A stretch of 64,000 nt of DNA from contig NZ_BAABFA010000019.1 in the NCBI RefSeq assembly GCF_039540515.1, positions 247,693-311,692 of the forward strand. The letters run 5' to 3'. The stretch's first letter is position 1; the number at the start of each line of letters is the position of its first letter. The translations under genes were made by a program, and so were the position numbers. Under the pieces are notes generated by a model. The model saw only the letters and a list, made by a program, of their open reading frames with translations. It was not told where the DNA came from and ran no database searches. This document shows positions 24,212 to 33,555 of the stretch, one piece after another. The DNA is from Nemorincola caseinilytica (lineage in GTDB: Bacteria > Bacteroidota > Bacteroidia > Chitinophagales > Chitinophagaceae).

Positions 24212-25849
24212 ATGGCAAAACAACTTTTCTTCGACATCGATGCACGCAACAGGATGAAGCGTGGTGTAGACGTACTGGCCGATGCAGTAAAGGTGACACT
24301 GGGCCCAAAGGGTCGTAATGTAGTGATCGAAAAGAAATTCGGCGCTCCCGGCATCACCAAGGACGGCGTTAGCGTGGCAAAGGAAATAGAACTGGAAGAC
24401 GCTATAGAGAACCTGGGCGCACAAATGGTAAAGGAAGTAGCATCTAAGACCGCCGATATAGCGGGCGACGGTACCACTACTGCTACCGTGCTGGCACAGT
24501 CCATCATCAGCGAGGGTCTGAAGAACGTAGCCGCAGGCGCCAACCCCATGGATCTGAAACGCGGTATAGACAAGGCCGTGGCAGCCGTGGTAGACAACCT
24601 GAAGGCACAGTCTGAAAAAGTAGGCAACGACAACAAGAAGATAGAGCAGGTAGCCTCTATATCGGCCAACAACGACAACGCTATAGGCAGCCTCATAGCC
24701 CAGGCAATGGCCAAGGTAGGCAACGAGGGCGTTATAACCGTAGAAGAGGCGAAAGGCACCGAGACCACTGTAGAAGTGGTAGAAGGTATGCAGTTCGACC
24801 GTGGCTACCTGAGCGCATACTTCGTTACCAACTCTGAGAAGATGCAGGTAGAGCTTCAGAACCCCTACATCCTCATATACGAGAAGAAGGTAAGCACCCT
24901 GAAAGACATACTGCCCATACTGGAAAGCGTGGTACAAAGCGGCCGCCCCCTGCTGATAATAGCAGAAGACGTGGATGGCGAAGCGCTGGCCACACTGGTG
25001 GTGAACAAGCTGCGTGGCTCGCTGAAGATAGCCGCCGTTAAAGCTCCCGGCTTTGGCGACCGCCGCAAGGAAATGCTGCAGGATATAGCCGCTCTCACAG
25101 GTGGTACCGTTATCAGCGAAGACCAGGGCTACAAGCTGGACAATGCTACTATAGCATCTCTGGGCCAGGCCGAAAGCATCACTATCGATAAGGACAACAC
25201 TATCATAGTAGGTGGCCGTGGCGAAAAAGAGGTGATAACTGCCCGTGTGAACCAGATAAAGACACAAATAGAGACCACTACCAGCGACTACGACCGCGAA
25301 AAGCTGCAGGAACGCCTTGCCAAGCTGAGCGGTGGTGTGGCAGTGCTGTACATAGGTGCCGCTACCGAGGTAGAGATGAAAGAAAAGAAAGACCGCGTGG
25401 ACGACGCCCTGCACGCTACACGCGCTGCGGTGGAAGAAGGTATAGTGCCCGGCGGTGGTGTGGCCTACATACGCGCCATCGAATCGCTGGCCGGTGTATC
25501 TGCCGACAACAACGACGAAAAGACCGGTATAGCCATAGTGCGCCGCGCACTGGAAGAGCCGCTGCGCCAGATAGTAGGCAATGCAGGCCTGGAAGGTTCT
25601 ATCATAGTACAGAAGGTACGCGAAGGCAAGGCCGACTTCGGCTTCAACGCCCGCACCGAGACCTATGAGAACATGTTCGCAGCCGGCGTTATAGACCCTA
25701 CAAAGGTGAGCCGCGTAGCGCTGGAGAATGCAGCTTCTATAGCCAGCATGCTCCTCACTACAGAGTGTGTGATAGCCGACAAGCCAGAGCCTAAGAGCGC
25801 TGCACCTGCACCGGGTGGTATGCCGGGCGGCATGGGTATGGACTATTAA
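24212..25849 (+). CDS. groEL: Chaperonin GroEL
   Basis: 545 residues with the GroEL signatures: LGPKGRNVVIEKKFGAP, the ATP-binding AGDGTTTATVLAQ, the AAVEEGIVPGGGVAY signature near ~400, and a Gly/Met tail (GGMPGGMGMDY). A double-ring chaperonin for cytoplasmic protein folding. Despite being a highly expressed gene, roughly 31 of its 43 isoleucines are ATA and none ATT by hand count, which is unusual. A strong terminator follows. Confidence 0.98.
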   Translation: MAKQLFFDIDARNRMKRGVDVLADAVKVTLGPKGRNVVIEKKFGAPGITKDGVSVAKEIELEDAIENLGAQMVKEVASKTADIAGDGTTTATVLAQSIISEGLKNVAAGANPMDLKRGIDKAVAAVVDNLKAQSEKVGNDNKKIEQVASISANNDNAIGSLIAQAMAKVGNEGVITVEEAKGTETTVEVVEGMQFDRGYLSAYFVTNSEKMQVELQNPYILIYEKKVSTLKDILPILESVVQSGRPLLIIAEDVDGEALATLVVNKLRGSLKIAAVKAPGFGDRRKEMLQDIAALTGGTVISEDQGYKLDNATIASLGQAESITIDKDNTIIVGGRGEKEVITARVNQIKTQIETTTSDYDREKLQERLAKLSGGVAVLYIGAATEVEMKEKKDRVDDALHATRAAVEEGIVPGGGVAYIRAIESLAGVSADNNDEKTGIAIVRRALEEPLRQIVGNAGLEGSIIVQKVREGKADFGFNARTETYENMFAAGVIDPTKVSRVALENAASIASMLLTTECVIADKPEPKSAAPAPGGMPGGMGMDY

Positions 25850-25871
25850 TAGGTCATTATTGGAAGTATTG

Positions 25872-25900
25872 AAAAGCCCCGGGAGTTCCCGGGGCTTTTT
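25872..25900 (+). terminator. Terminator of groES-groEL
   Basis: GC-rich hairpin (25872-25884 with 25887-25899, realistic 4-nt loop) ending in a T-run, about 20 bp after the groEL stop. Confidence 0.9.
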
Positions 25901-26027
25901 GCTGTTTATCAGCTATGTATATTTTATACCGGATCGAATTCAATATTTTTTAACCTAAAGGATCTGGGCTCGGCATTTCAGCACAGTTAACTTTGATGAT
26001 ACTGGGCGGGTGTCTACTGGCGGGCCT

Positions 26028-27938
26028 TTATACTTTGGTGCGTTTTATCTCATCTACCACGGCAGGGTCCAGCAGGGTCGATGTATCGCCCAGAGCATGC
26101 ATCTCTCCCTCGGCTATCTTGCGCAGTATGCGGCGCATTATCTTGCCACTGCGCGTCTTGGGCAGGCCACTCACGAACTGTATCTTATCGGGCCGCGCTA
26201 TGGGACCTATCACTTCCGTTACGGTCACCAGTATCGCTGCGCGCACATGCATGTGCCTGTCATCATCGGGCATGCTTTCCATTATCACATAGGCATATAT
26301 GCCCTGCCCCTTCACATCGTGCGGAAAGCCTACTACCGCGCTCTCCAGCACACCCTCGTGCATGTTTATGGCGTTCTCTACCTCGGCCGTGCCTATACGG
26401 TGGCCGCTCACGTTCAGCACATCGTCCACGCGGCCGGTTATGCGGTACATACCCTGTTCATCGCGGTAGCAGCCATCGCCGGTGAAGTACATATTGTCAT
26501 AGGCCGCAAAATAGTTCAGCCTGCAGCGCTCATGGTCTCCCCATGTAGTGCGTAACATGCCCGGCCACGGAAAGCGTATGCACAGGTTACCGCTCACATC
26601 GTTCCCCGTTATCACATCGCCCTTTTCATCTACCAGCACCGGCTGTATACCGGGCAGCGGCAGTGTAGCATAGCCGGGTTTTGCCGGTGTCACACCCGCC
26701 AGGTTCGATATCATGATCCCTCCATTTTCCGTCTGCCACCAGGTATCTACTATAGGGCAGTTCTTCCCGCCCACATACTCGTTGTACCAGTGCCATGCTT
26801 CTTCGTTTATGGGCTCCCCTACCGTTCCCAGTACCCGCAGCGATGCCAGGCTTCTACCCTGCAGTGGCGCCGTACCATAGGCCATCAGGCTGCGTATGGC
26901 CGTGGGCGCGGTATACAGTATGGTGGCCCTGTGCTTGCCCACTATATCCCAGAAGCGGCCCGCATCGGGCCATGTGGGAATGCCCTCATACAGCAGCGAT
27001 GTACCGCCCGCGCACAACACCCCATACACTATGTAGGAGTGCCCTGTTATCCACCCTATATCGGCCGTGCAGAAGTGTATATCATCCGCCCTCACCTGAA
27101 AGACGTTCACAAAGCTGTATGTGGCATATACCATATAGCCTGCTGTGGTATGCACCACGCCCTTTGGCTTGCCCGTAGAGCCCGATGTATATAGTATGAA
27201 CAGCGGATCCTCTGCATCCATTTCCTCGGCCGTGGTCACGCTGCCCTCCGTAGCAGCCACTTCATCGTGCCACCACACATCACGTCCCTCCGTCATGGTC
27301 ACCGGTATGCCGGTACGCTGCAGCACTATCACCCTTTTTACAAAGCCGCAAACCGATAGCGCATCATCTACCGTTGCCTTCAGGGGTATGTCCTTGGCGC
27401 CACGGTAGCCGCCGTCGCAGGTTATCATATATTCTGCTCCGGCATCCTGCAGCCTGTCGGCTATACTCTGCGCGCTGAAGCCGCCGAATATCACCGAGTG
27501 TATGGCCCCTATGCGTGCGCATGCCAGCATGGCCACAGGCAGCTCAAGCACCATACCCATGTATATGCATACCCTGTCGCCCTTCTGTATGCCATTGCGC
27601 CGCAGCACGGCCGCAAACCGGCATACCTGTTCGTGCAGCTCGCGGTAGGTTATGGTCCTGTGCGGCTCGCCGGGGTCATTGGGCTCCCATATTATGGCAG
27701 GCTTATCACCCTGTGTGGCCAGGTGACGGTCCAGGCAGTTCTCCGTTATGTTCAGCCGTCCGTTCATGAACCACTTTACATCGGGCTTGCGAAAGTCCCA
27801 TTCCAGCACCTTGTCCCACTGCCTCCGCCATAGGAACTCCTCTGCCACACCTGCCCAAAACCCCGAGGGGTCGTTCACGCTGGCGGCATATGCCTGCTTA
27901 TATTCTTCGTACGAACCTACCCGGAACTTCATTATCAT
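26028..27938 (-). CDS. acs: Acetyl-CoA synthetase
   Basis: 636 residues. Activates acetate with ATP and CoA. The N-terminal ACS domain (FWAGVAEEFLWRRQW), the ATP-binding loop YTSGSTGKPKGVVH (~250), WWQTENGG, YFTGDG and the C-terminal LPKTRSGKIMRRILRKIA (acetylation lysine, ~604) are all present. The start may also be ATG 27932, two codons further in. Single gene on the minus strand, divergent from the GT4 cluster. Confidence 0.96.
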   Translation of the reverse strand: MIMKFRVGSYEEYKQAYAASVNDPSGFWAGVAEEFLWRRQWDKVLEWDFRKPDVKWFMNGRLNITENCLDRHLATQGDKPAIIWEPNDPGEPHRTITYRELHEQVCRFAAVLRRNGIQKGDRVCIYMGMVLELPVAMLACARIGAIHSVIFGGFSAQSIADRLQDAGAEYMITCDGGYRGAKDIPLKATVDDALSVCGFVKRVIVLQRTGIPVTMTEGRDVWWHDEVAATEGSVTTAEEMDAEDPLFILYTSGSTGKPKGVVHTTAGYMVYATYSFVNVFQVRADDIHFCTADIGWITGHSYIVYGVLCAGGTSLLYEGIPTWPDAGRFWDIVGKHRATILYTAPTAIRSLMAYGTAPLQGRSLASLRVLGTVGEPINEEAWHWYNEYVGGKNCPIVDTWWQTENGGIMISNLAGVTPAKPGYATLPLPGIQPVLVDEKGDVITGNDVSGNLCIRFPWPGMLRTTWGDHERCRLNYFAAYDNMYFTGDGCYRDEQGMYRITGRVDDVLNVSGHRIGTAEVENAINMHEGVLESAVVGFPHDVKGQGIYAYVIMESMPDDDRHMHVRAAILVTVTEVIGPIARPDKIQFVSGLPKTRSGKIMRRILRKIAEGEMHALGDTSTLLDPAVVDEIKRTKV

Positions 27939-27971
27939 CTGCTATTGATCTTCTATAAAAATAGCGATACT

Positions 27972-28003
27972 TTTGCCATTTGCGGTAGGCGTACCTATAT
28001 TTA
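27972..28003 (+). promoter_or_regulatory. Promoter of the GT4-CE4-GT4 cluster
   Basis: TTTG (27972-27975), 20 bp, TATATTTA (27996-28003; 7 of 8 to TAnnTTTG), about 17 bp upstream of the ATG. Confidence 0.55.
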
Positions 28004-28020
28004 CACATCGACAATAGATA

Positions 28021-29133
28021 ATGGATCTCGTTTTCTGGCAGGGTATCATCAGCATTCATCAAAAGACTTTCCTCGAAGCGTTGGCTAGGCATCCACGGGT
28101 GCGAAAAGTTATGTTGGTGGTAGAACGTGATATATCGCCATACCGCGAGAACATGGGCTGGGAAGTACCGAAGATAGAAGGCGTGACAATAGAGGTAGCG
28201 CCAAGCAGAGAACGGATAAAAAAAATAGTAGATACAAATAGGGACGCCATTCATGTGCTCAGCGGTATAAAAGGCAGCAAAATAATGAATGTGTCCATGA
28301 AGCGGGGCGCCAAACGAAAAGTGAGAATGGGCTCTATGTCGGAACCATACGACCGAACCGGCATAAAGGGCAGGCTAAGAGATGTGAAATACTGGTATAC
28401 CGGACTGTTCTTTTACAGGCATTTCGATTTTTTGCTGGCCATAGGCAAAGAGGGTGTGAATACCTATACCCGTATCGGCTTCAATGCAAAGCGTGTTTTT
28501 CCGTGGGCGTACTTTGTGAGTGTGGATGCCCCCGAAAAACAGCAGACAGCCGATGGTATCACCAAGATCATTTACGCAGGCAGGGTAGAAAAAGGCAAAG
28601 GCATATACCCATTCGTTACAGAGCTTGCCAAGGCTGAAAATAAAAGATACCGGCTGGACATATATGGTAGCGGCCCCGATGAGGACAAACTGAAAGAGTT
28701 CGTACAGGATAATGCACTTACCGGGAATATATACTTTCACCCATTTCTGAAATACAATGAAATGGTGAAACAGTATACCAATTACGATTGGGTAGTGCTT
28801 CCCAGCACCCGGAAAGATGGCTGGGGCGTAATAATAAACGAGGGCCTGCTGAACGGACTAAAAGCCATATGCAGCAATATATGCGGCGTTAGCTGGGCTA
28901 TTGCCGACAAGCGGAATGGCGTTACCTTCGACTGGCGCAAGCATGGCAGCTGCAGCAATGCTATAGATACCATGCTTGCGGGAACAGGATTTGCAAATGC
29001 GGCAGATATACAAGAGTGGGCCCGGCGCTCGCTGAGCGGAGAAGCAGGCGCTGCATACTTTCTGGAAATAATGGACAATGTATATGACAAAAAAGATAAG
29101 CCTTCTCCTCCGTGGCTGGCCAATAAAATATGA
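28021..29133 (+). CDS. Glycosyltransferase, GT4-like
   Basis: 370 residues with a GT-B fold pattern. The C-terminal half holds KIIYAGRVEKGKGI, YRLDIYGSGPDEDKL and the E-x7-E region (WGVIINEGLLNGLKAICSN), typical of family 4 retaining transferases that use nucleotide sugars. The N-terminal half (DLVFWQGIISIHQ) is less conserved. First gene of a cluster with a polysaccharide deacetylase and a second GT4, likely for a cell-surface glycan. Donor and acceptor are unknown. Confidence 0.85.
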   Translation: MDLVFWQGIISIHQKTFLEALARHPRVRKVMLVVERDISPYRENMGWEVPKIEGVTIEVAPSRERIKKIVDTNRDAIHVLSGIKGSKIMNVSMKRGAKRKVRMGSMSEPYDRTGIKGRLRDVKYWYTGLFFYRHFDFLLAIGKEGVNTYTRIGFNAKRVFPWAYFVSVDAPEKQQTADGITKIIYAGRVEKGKGIYPFVTELAKAENKRYRLDIYGSGPDEDKLKEFVQDNALTGNIYFHPFLKYNEMVKQYTNYDWVVLPSTRKDGWGVIINEGLLNGLKAICSNICGVSWAIADKRNGVTFDWRKHGSCSNAIDTMLAGTGFANAADIQEWARRSLSGEAGAAYFLEIMDNVYDKKDKPSPPWLANKI

Positions 29134-29146
29134 ACGCGTATAGCTG

Positions 29147-30022
29147 ATGAGCGACCGACCCGTAGAGTACTACAAGGATGTGAAACGTAAAAAGGCGCCT
29201 TTAAGGGGTTACCTGCGCGATATTGCCCTTACCTATCTTGCCAGGTTCGCCGACGAAAGCTATCTGGCCAGGCCTCGGGTACAGTTCCTGTACCTGCACC
29301 ACATCTTCAAAGATGAGGAGGCCGGGCTCGATGCATTGCTTCAGCGCCTGGGCAAAGACCACGAGTTCATCAGCTATTCCTCAGCGGTAGATAAGGTCTT
29401 ATCGGGCAATATCGACAAGCCCTATATCTCGTTCAGTTCCGATGACGGATTCAGGAACAACCTTAAAGCTGCCGAGATAATGAACAAGTATGGTGTAAAG
29501 GCATGCTTCTTCATAAACCCGGGCATAACCGGCGAGACCGACCCCAACAAGATAAAGCGACATTGCTCAGATACATTGCATTTCCCTACGGTAGATTTTC
29601 TCAATTGGGACGATGTGAACACCCTTCTGTCCATGGGACATGAGATAGGCAGCCAGACAATGATGCACATGAACATGGCCAGAACACCGGCCGCCATTGT
29701 AAGCGAAGATGTACAGCGGTCGTTCGACGTACTAAGCGCAAAATGCGGCGATGTGAAACATTTCGCCTTCCCATATGGCCGTTTTTCTGACCTCAACAGC
29801 AACGGGAAGAAAGCTGTGTTCGATGCCGGATTTACCTCTTGCGCCTCTGCTGTGCGTGGCTGCCACATCACATCGGGTGGCCCCATACCGCATACACAAC
29901 TATGCATCAGGCGCGATCATATAGTGCTTGCATGGGACATCGCGCATATCATGTATTTCATCACCCGAAACGCCCGGAATGCAAATTCTGTCAATAATTT
30001 CTTTCCTTCAGAACTGCGATGA
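29147..30022 (+). CDS. Polysaccharide deacetylase-like (CE4/NodB) protein
   Basis: 291 residues. The NodB fold is recognisable from SFSSDDGF (~96-102), VKACFFINPG, GHEIGSQTMMH (~164-174) and FAFPYGRFSD. In CE4 enzymes a metal is bound by Asp and an H-x3-H pair; here the first of these histidines is Gln170 while His174 is kept. Activity may be altered or lost. No signal peptide is visible, so it may act on a cytoplasmic lipid-linked glycan. It starts 13 bp after the upstream GT4. Confidence 0.8.
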   Translation: MSDRPVEYYKDVKRKKAPLRGYLRDIALTYLARFADESYLARPRVQFLYLHHIFKDEEAGLDALLQRLGKDHEFISYSSAVDKVLSGNIDKPYISFSSDDGFRNNLKAAEIMNKYGVKACFFINPGITGETDPNKIKRHCSDTLHFPTVDFLNWDDVNTLLSMGHEIGSQTMMHMNMARTPAAIVSEDVQRSFDVLSAKCGDVKHFAFPYGRFSDLNSNGKKAVFDAGFTSCASAVRGCHITSGGPIPHTQLCIRRDHIVLAWDIAHIMYFITRNARNANSVNNFFPSELR

Positions 30023-30067
30023 CCGGCAAACCATTATCGCCCTCACTGAAAATATAATTAAGACAGT

Positions 30068-31081
30068 ATGATACTCATAGATGCAGTGTTCATAAACAAG
30101 GGCGGCGGCGCGGTATTGCTGCAATACCTCATAGACACCATGCTGGCCGGGCCGCACAAGGATAAGTTCTTCTTCCTGCTCGATCCCCGCTTCGAGCGGC
30201 CTGCGGCACTTACAGCTAACTACGAGGTGATACCCAACAAGATAAGTGAGCGCATAAAGTACTACAAGCAGAACAAAGGCAAATACCAGACCCTATTCTG
30301 CTTTGCCAATACCCCGCCACCAGTGCGCATAAAAGGCAAGGCGTATACCTACTTCCACAATCAGAAACTGCTGGAAGCGCCGGGCAAAAAATTCCGGAAG
30401 ATGTTCTGGTCGCAGTATGTGAAGTACCTGTATGTAAAGCTGTACAACCGCAATACCGACAAGTACATAGTGCAGACACCGCATATGGTAGAGATGCTGG
30501 TAGATGTAGGACTGAAGAAAGATGCCGACTGCCTCACCATACCATTCTACGACAACAGGAAGTATATAAGTGGCGGCAAGCCTTTTGCAGAAAGGGCCAA
30601 GGACGAGTTCGTCTTCATTAGCAACCCATCGCCGCAGAAGAACTACCCCAACCTGCTGAATGCCTGGGAACACCTGCTGAACAATGGGCACACGCCGGTG
30701 CTGCATGTGACCATAGACGATACAGCGCCTGCCTTCATAGAGCGTGTACGCCAGCTCAATGAGCGCGGCGCGCGCATAGTGAACCATGTTTACCTCGATC
30801 CCCGCGAGCTGTACTTCAATTGCCCCTACCTCATATTCCCGTCTTTGATGGAGAGCTTCGGCCTGCCGCTCATAGAGGCCGCAGAAAGCGGCATGAAGAT
30901 ACTGGCATCAGACCTGCCATTTGTGTACGATGTGGTAAAACCCAGTCTCACCTTCGACCAGGGATCGCCCACGGCCATAGCCGATGCCGTGCTCAGGGCC
31001 ATGACCGACCCCGCACTACCCATGCCACAGGTAGTAACGAAGAACGAGATAAATGAATTGATAACCCTGCTTGTTGCCTAG
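30068..31081 (+). CDS. Glycosyltransferase, GT4-like
   Basis: 337 residues. N-terminal MILIDAVFINKGGGAVLLQY resembles donor/acceptor domains of GT4 enzymes; the C-terminal domain has FVFISNPSPQKNYPNLLNAW and the catalytic-site segment PSLMESFGLPLIEAAESG. Third gene of the cluster, 45 bp after the deacetylase. Convergent with the oxidoreductase gene, whose stop lies only 7 bp away, with no obvious terminator. Confidence 0.87.
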   Translation: MILIDAVFINKGGGAVLLQYLIDTMLAGPHKDKFFFLLDPRFERPAALTANYEVIPNKISERIKYYKQNKGKYQTLFCFANTPPPVRIKGKAYTYFHNQKLLEAPGKKFRKMFWSQYVKYLYVKLYNRNTDKYIVQTPHMVEMLVDVGLKKDADCLTIPFYDNRKYISGGKPFAERAKDEFVFISNPSPQKNYPNLLNAWEHLLNNGHTPVLHVTIDDTAPAFIERVRQLNERGARIVNHVYLDPRELYFNCPYLIFPSLMESFGLPLIEAAESGMKILASDLPFVYDVVKPSLTFDQGSPTAIADAVLRAMTDPALPMPQVVTKNEINELITLLVA

Positions 31082-31088
31082 GCCTGCG

Positions 31089-32900
31089 CTACACGCGTAC
31101 CGCCATTTTCGCCAGTACCTGCCTTGCTATATTGTCGGCGGTTATGGGCATACCGTCATAGTTCAGCACCGATACCAGTTTGGCCGGGTCTATGCCCAGC
31201 TCTATCATCAGCAGGCTGCGCATCTGCGCATCGCGGTTCTGGTCTATCACAAACACACGCTCGTGCGCGTGTATGAAAGCCTCCACATCCCTATTGAAGG
31301 GGAATGCCTTTATACGCATGGCATCCAGCATCACGCCTTCCTGTTCCAGTATATCCATCGCCTCCTCGGCAGCATACTGCGATGTGCCATAGAACAATAT
31401 AGCTGCCGATGTTTTGTGCGCCATATCGTACCGCTGTGGTGCGGGCACATACTCTTTGGCCGTTTCCCATTTGCGCAGCAGGCGGTCCATATTGCGCTTA
31501 TATGCCCCGCCATCCTCGGTATACACAGCATACTCATCGCGCGATGTACCGCGCGTGAAGAAAGCCCCCTTGGTAGGGTGCGTACCCGGGTATGTACGGT
31601 AAGTGATGCCATCATTGTCCACATCCAGGTAGCGGCCAAAGCGCTGTATGCCTTCCAGCTCTTCGGCCGTTAGCACCTTGCCGCGCTTGTAGTCACGGCT
31701 ATCATCCCACTCGAAAGGGGGCGACACATGGTCGTTCATACCCAGGTCCAGGTCTGTCATCACTATCACCGGTGTCTGCAATTGCTCTGCCAGGTCAAAG
31801 GCCGTGGCCGTCATCTCGAAGCACTCCTTAGGTGTGGCCGGGAAGAGCAGTACCTGCTTGGTATCGCCATGAGAGGCATATGCGGCCTCCATCACATCGC
31901 TCTGCTGCGTGCGTGTGGGCATACCTGTAGATGGCCCTGTACGCTGCACATCTATGAGCACAGCAGGTATCTCGGCAAAATATCCCAGCCCCAGGAACTC
32001 GTTCATCAGCGACACTCCCGGCCCGCTGGTAGCTGTGAAGGCCCGTGCGCCGTTCCAGCCTGCGCCTATCACCATACCTATTGCTGCCAGCTCGTCCTCG
32101 GCCTGTACTATGGCCACATTGCGCTTGCCGGTAGCGGCATCGGTACGGTATTCATCCGCATAGCCCATGAACGCCTCTACCACCGATGTAGATGGTGTGA
32201 TGGGATACCATGCCGCTACTGTAGCGCCCGCATATATAGCACCAAGCCCGCAGGCCGAATTGCCGTCTACCATTATCTTATCGCCCACCAGGTCGCGGCG
32301 CTCTATGCGCAGGTCCAGCGGGTAGCTGAAATGGTCGTGCACATATTGCACACCCATCTTTAGCGCCTTTATATTGGGTGGTATCAGTTTCTCCTTCCCG
32401 GGAAACTGCTCTGCTATCAGCTGCTCCAGCACCCCGAACTCTATACCGAAGAGCGCCGATAGCGCACCCACATAGACGATGTTCTTGAACAGTTGCCGCT
32501 GGCGCGGGTCGGTATACTCACGGTTGCATAGCTCCATTAGCGGTATGCCTATGTAGTGTATATCATCGCGCAGCATATCGGCATGCAGCACCCTGGTACT
32601 GTCGTAAAGAAAATAACCTCCTGTTCTTACCGATGCCACATCGCCTGCCATGCTTTGCGGGTTCATGGCCACCATCAGGTCTATACCTTCGCGCCGGCCC
32701 AGGTAGCCCTTCTCGCTTATGCGCACCTCGTACCATGTAGGCAGGCCTTGTATATTCGATGGAAAGATGTTCTTGGGCGTTACAGGAACACCTATACGGA
32801 ATACCGACTTCGTAAAGAGGAAATTGGCGCTGGCAGAGCCCGTACCGTTCACATTGGCGAACCTCACTACGAGGTCGTTCACCTTGCTGGATGCTGACAT
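31089..32900 (-). CDS. korA: 2-oxoacid:ferredoxin oxidoreductase, fused gamma-alpha subunit
   Basis: 603 residues. The N-terminal ~185 residues are the gamma domain (VVRFANVNGTGSASANFLF ... FPSNIQGLPTWYEVRIS), followed by the alpha domain with DGNSACGLGAIYAGATVAAW, YPITPSTS and ATSGPGVSLMNEF. The fused form is typical of 2-oxoglutarate oxidoreductases (KorA). These need a TPP-binding beta subunit (KorB), normally adjacent; none is seen here, so it must be encoded elsewhere. Substrate choice (2-oxoglutarate or other) cannot be fixed from this subunit. Confidence 0.88.
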   Translation of the reverse strand: MSASSKVNDLVVRFANVNGTGSASANFLFTKSVFRIGVPVTPKNIFPSNIQGLPTWYEVRISEKGYLGRREGIDLMVAMNPQSMAGDVASVRTGGYFLYDSTRVLHADMLRDDIHYIGIPLMELCNREYTDPRQRQLFKNIVYVGALSALFGIEFGVLEQLIAEQFPGKEKLIPPNIKALKMGVQYVHDHFSYPLDLRIERRDLVGDKIMVDGNSACGLGAIYAGATVAAWYPITPSTSVVEAFMGYADEYRTDAATGKRNVAIVQAEDELAAIGMVIGAGWNGARAFTATSGPGVSLMNEFLGLGYFAEIPAVLIDVQRTGPSTGMPTRTQQSDVMEAAYASHGDTKQVLLFPATPKECFEMTATAFDLAEQLQTPVIVMTDLDLGMNDHVSPPFEWDDSRDYKRGKVLTAEELEGIQRFGRYLDVDNDGITYRTYPGTHPTKGAFFTRGTSRDEYAVYTEDGGAYKRNMDRLLRKWETAKEYVPAPQRYDMAHKTSAAILFYGTSQYAAEEAMDILEQEGVMLDAMRIKAFPFNRDVEAFIHAHERVFVIDQNRDAQMRSLLMIELGIDPAKLVSVLNYDGMPITADNIARQVLAKMAVRV

Positions 32901-32938
32901 AGATGGATCGCGGGTTGAAGTAATTGAACAATATACTG

Positions 32939-33034
32939 ATGCTGTCTATCGGCTTGTCAATTGTTCCGGTCTATCTTGCTATGTTCCTGTTCGCAGAGCT
33001 GCTCCTGTACAAGTATCCTTATGCTGTACAGTAA
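32939..33034 (+). CDS. Possible 31-residue hydrophobic peptide
   Basis: Short ORF with a single membrane-like stretch (GLSIVPVYLAMFLFAELLLY) in the 181-bp gap upstream of korA. No ribosome binding site or partner stands out. Could be chance. Confidence 0.2.
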   Translation: MLSIGLSIVPVYLAMFLFAELLLYKYPYAVQ

Positions 33035-33081
33035 TATTAATGAAATTTATTGGAAAGAGGAAATACGCATACACTACCCTG

Positions 33082-33495
33082 TTACCAGCCGCGCACCTTG
33101 TGCATTATCTTGCCTGCCGCATGGGTAAAAGCGCCCGTCACCACTGCCGATAGCAGCGCATTGAACATACCCAGGAACAGCATGGCCCGCGGCACTGTGA
33201 TACCATACACTTTGGCCAGTTTGGTATATGGGTCGGTACCATCGGTATGATGGGCCACATAGCTCTCCCACAGGGTAATGCATATGAGTACCGACCATGC
33301 CGTGCTGATAAGCCCTACCAGCATACCATGAAGAAAATGCCTGCGCTCTATGAAGCGGGCCAGCATATAGGCTGAAAAAAGATAGATAGGCGTGGCCACT
33401 GCCGACTCATACTTTGCCGGCAGCACGAACACCACTGCCAACCCTGTGACAATGCCGCAAAGCGACAGCATAAGTATAAGTTTCCAGTTCATCAT
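33082..33495 (-). CDS. Small integral membrane protein of unknown function
   Basis: 137 residues from ATG 33495 (MMNWKLILML). Four predicted transmembrane helices: ~4-24, ~33-48, ~55-75 and ~105-125. A charged ERRH lies between helices 2 and 3. No family recognised with confidence. It may start at ATG 33513 instead. Divergent from the DinB gene. Confidence 0.7.
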   Translation of the reverse strand: MMNWKLILMLSLCGIVTGLAVVFVLPAKYESAVATPIYLFSAYMLARFIERRHFLHGMLVGLISTAWSVLICITLWESYVAHHTDGTDPYTKLAKVYGITVPRAMLFLGMFNALLSAVVTGAFTHAAGKIMHKVRGW

Positions 33496-33555
33496 GGACT
33501 CAAATGTAACCATAATTAGTGGCGATATCTGTAGCTTTGGGCATATCACATCATT

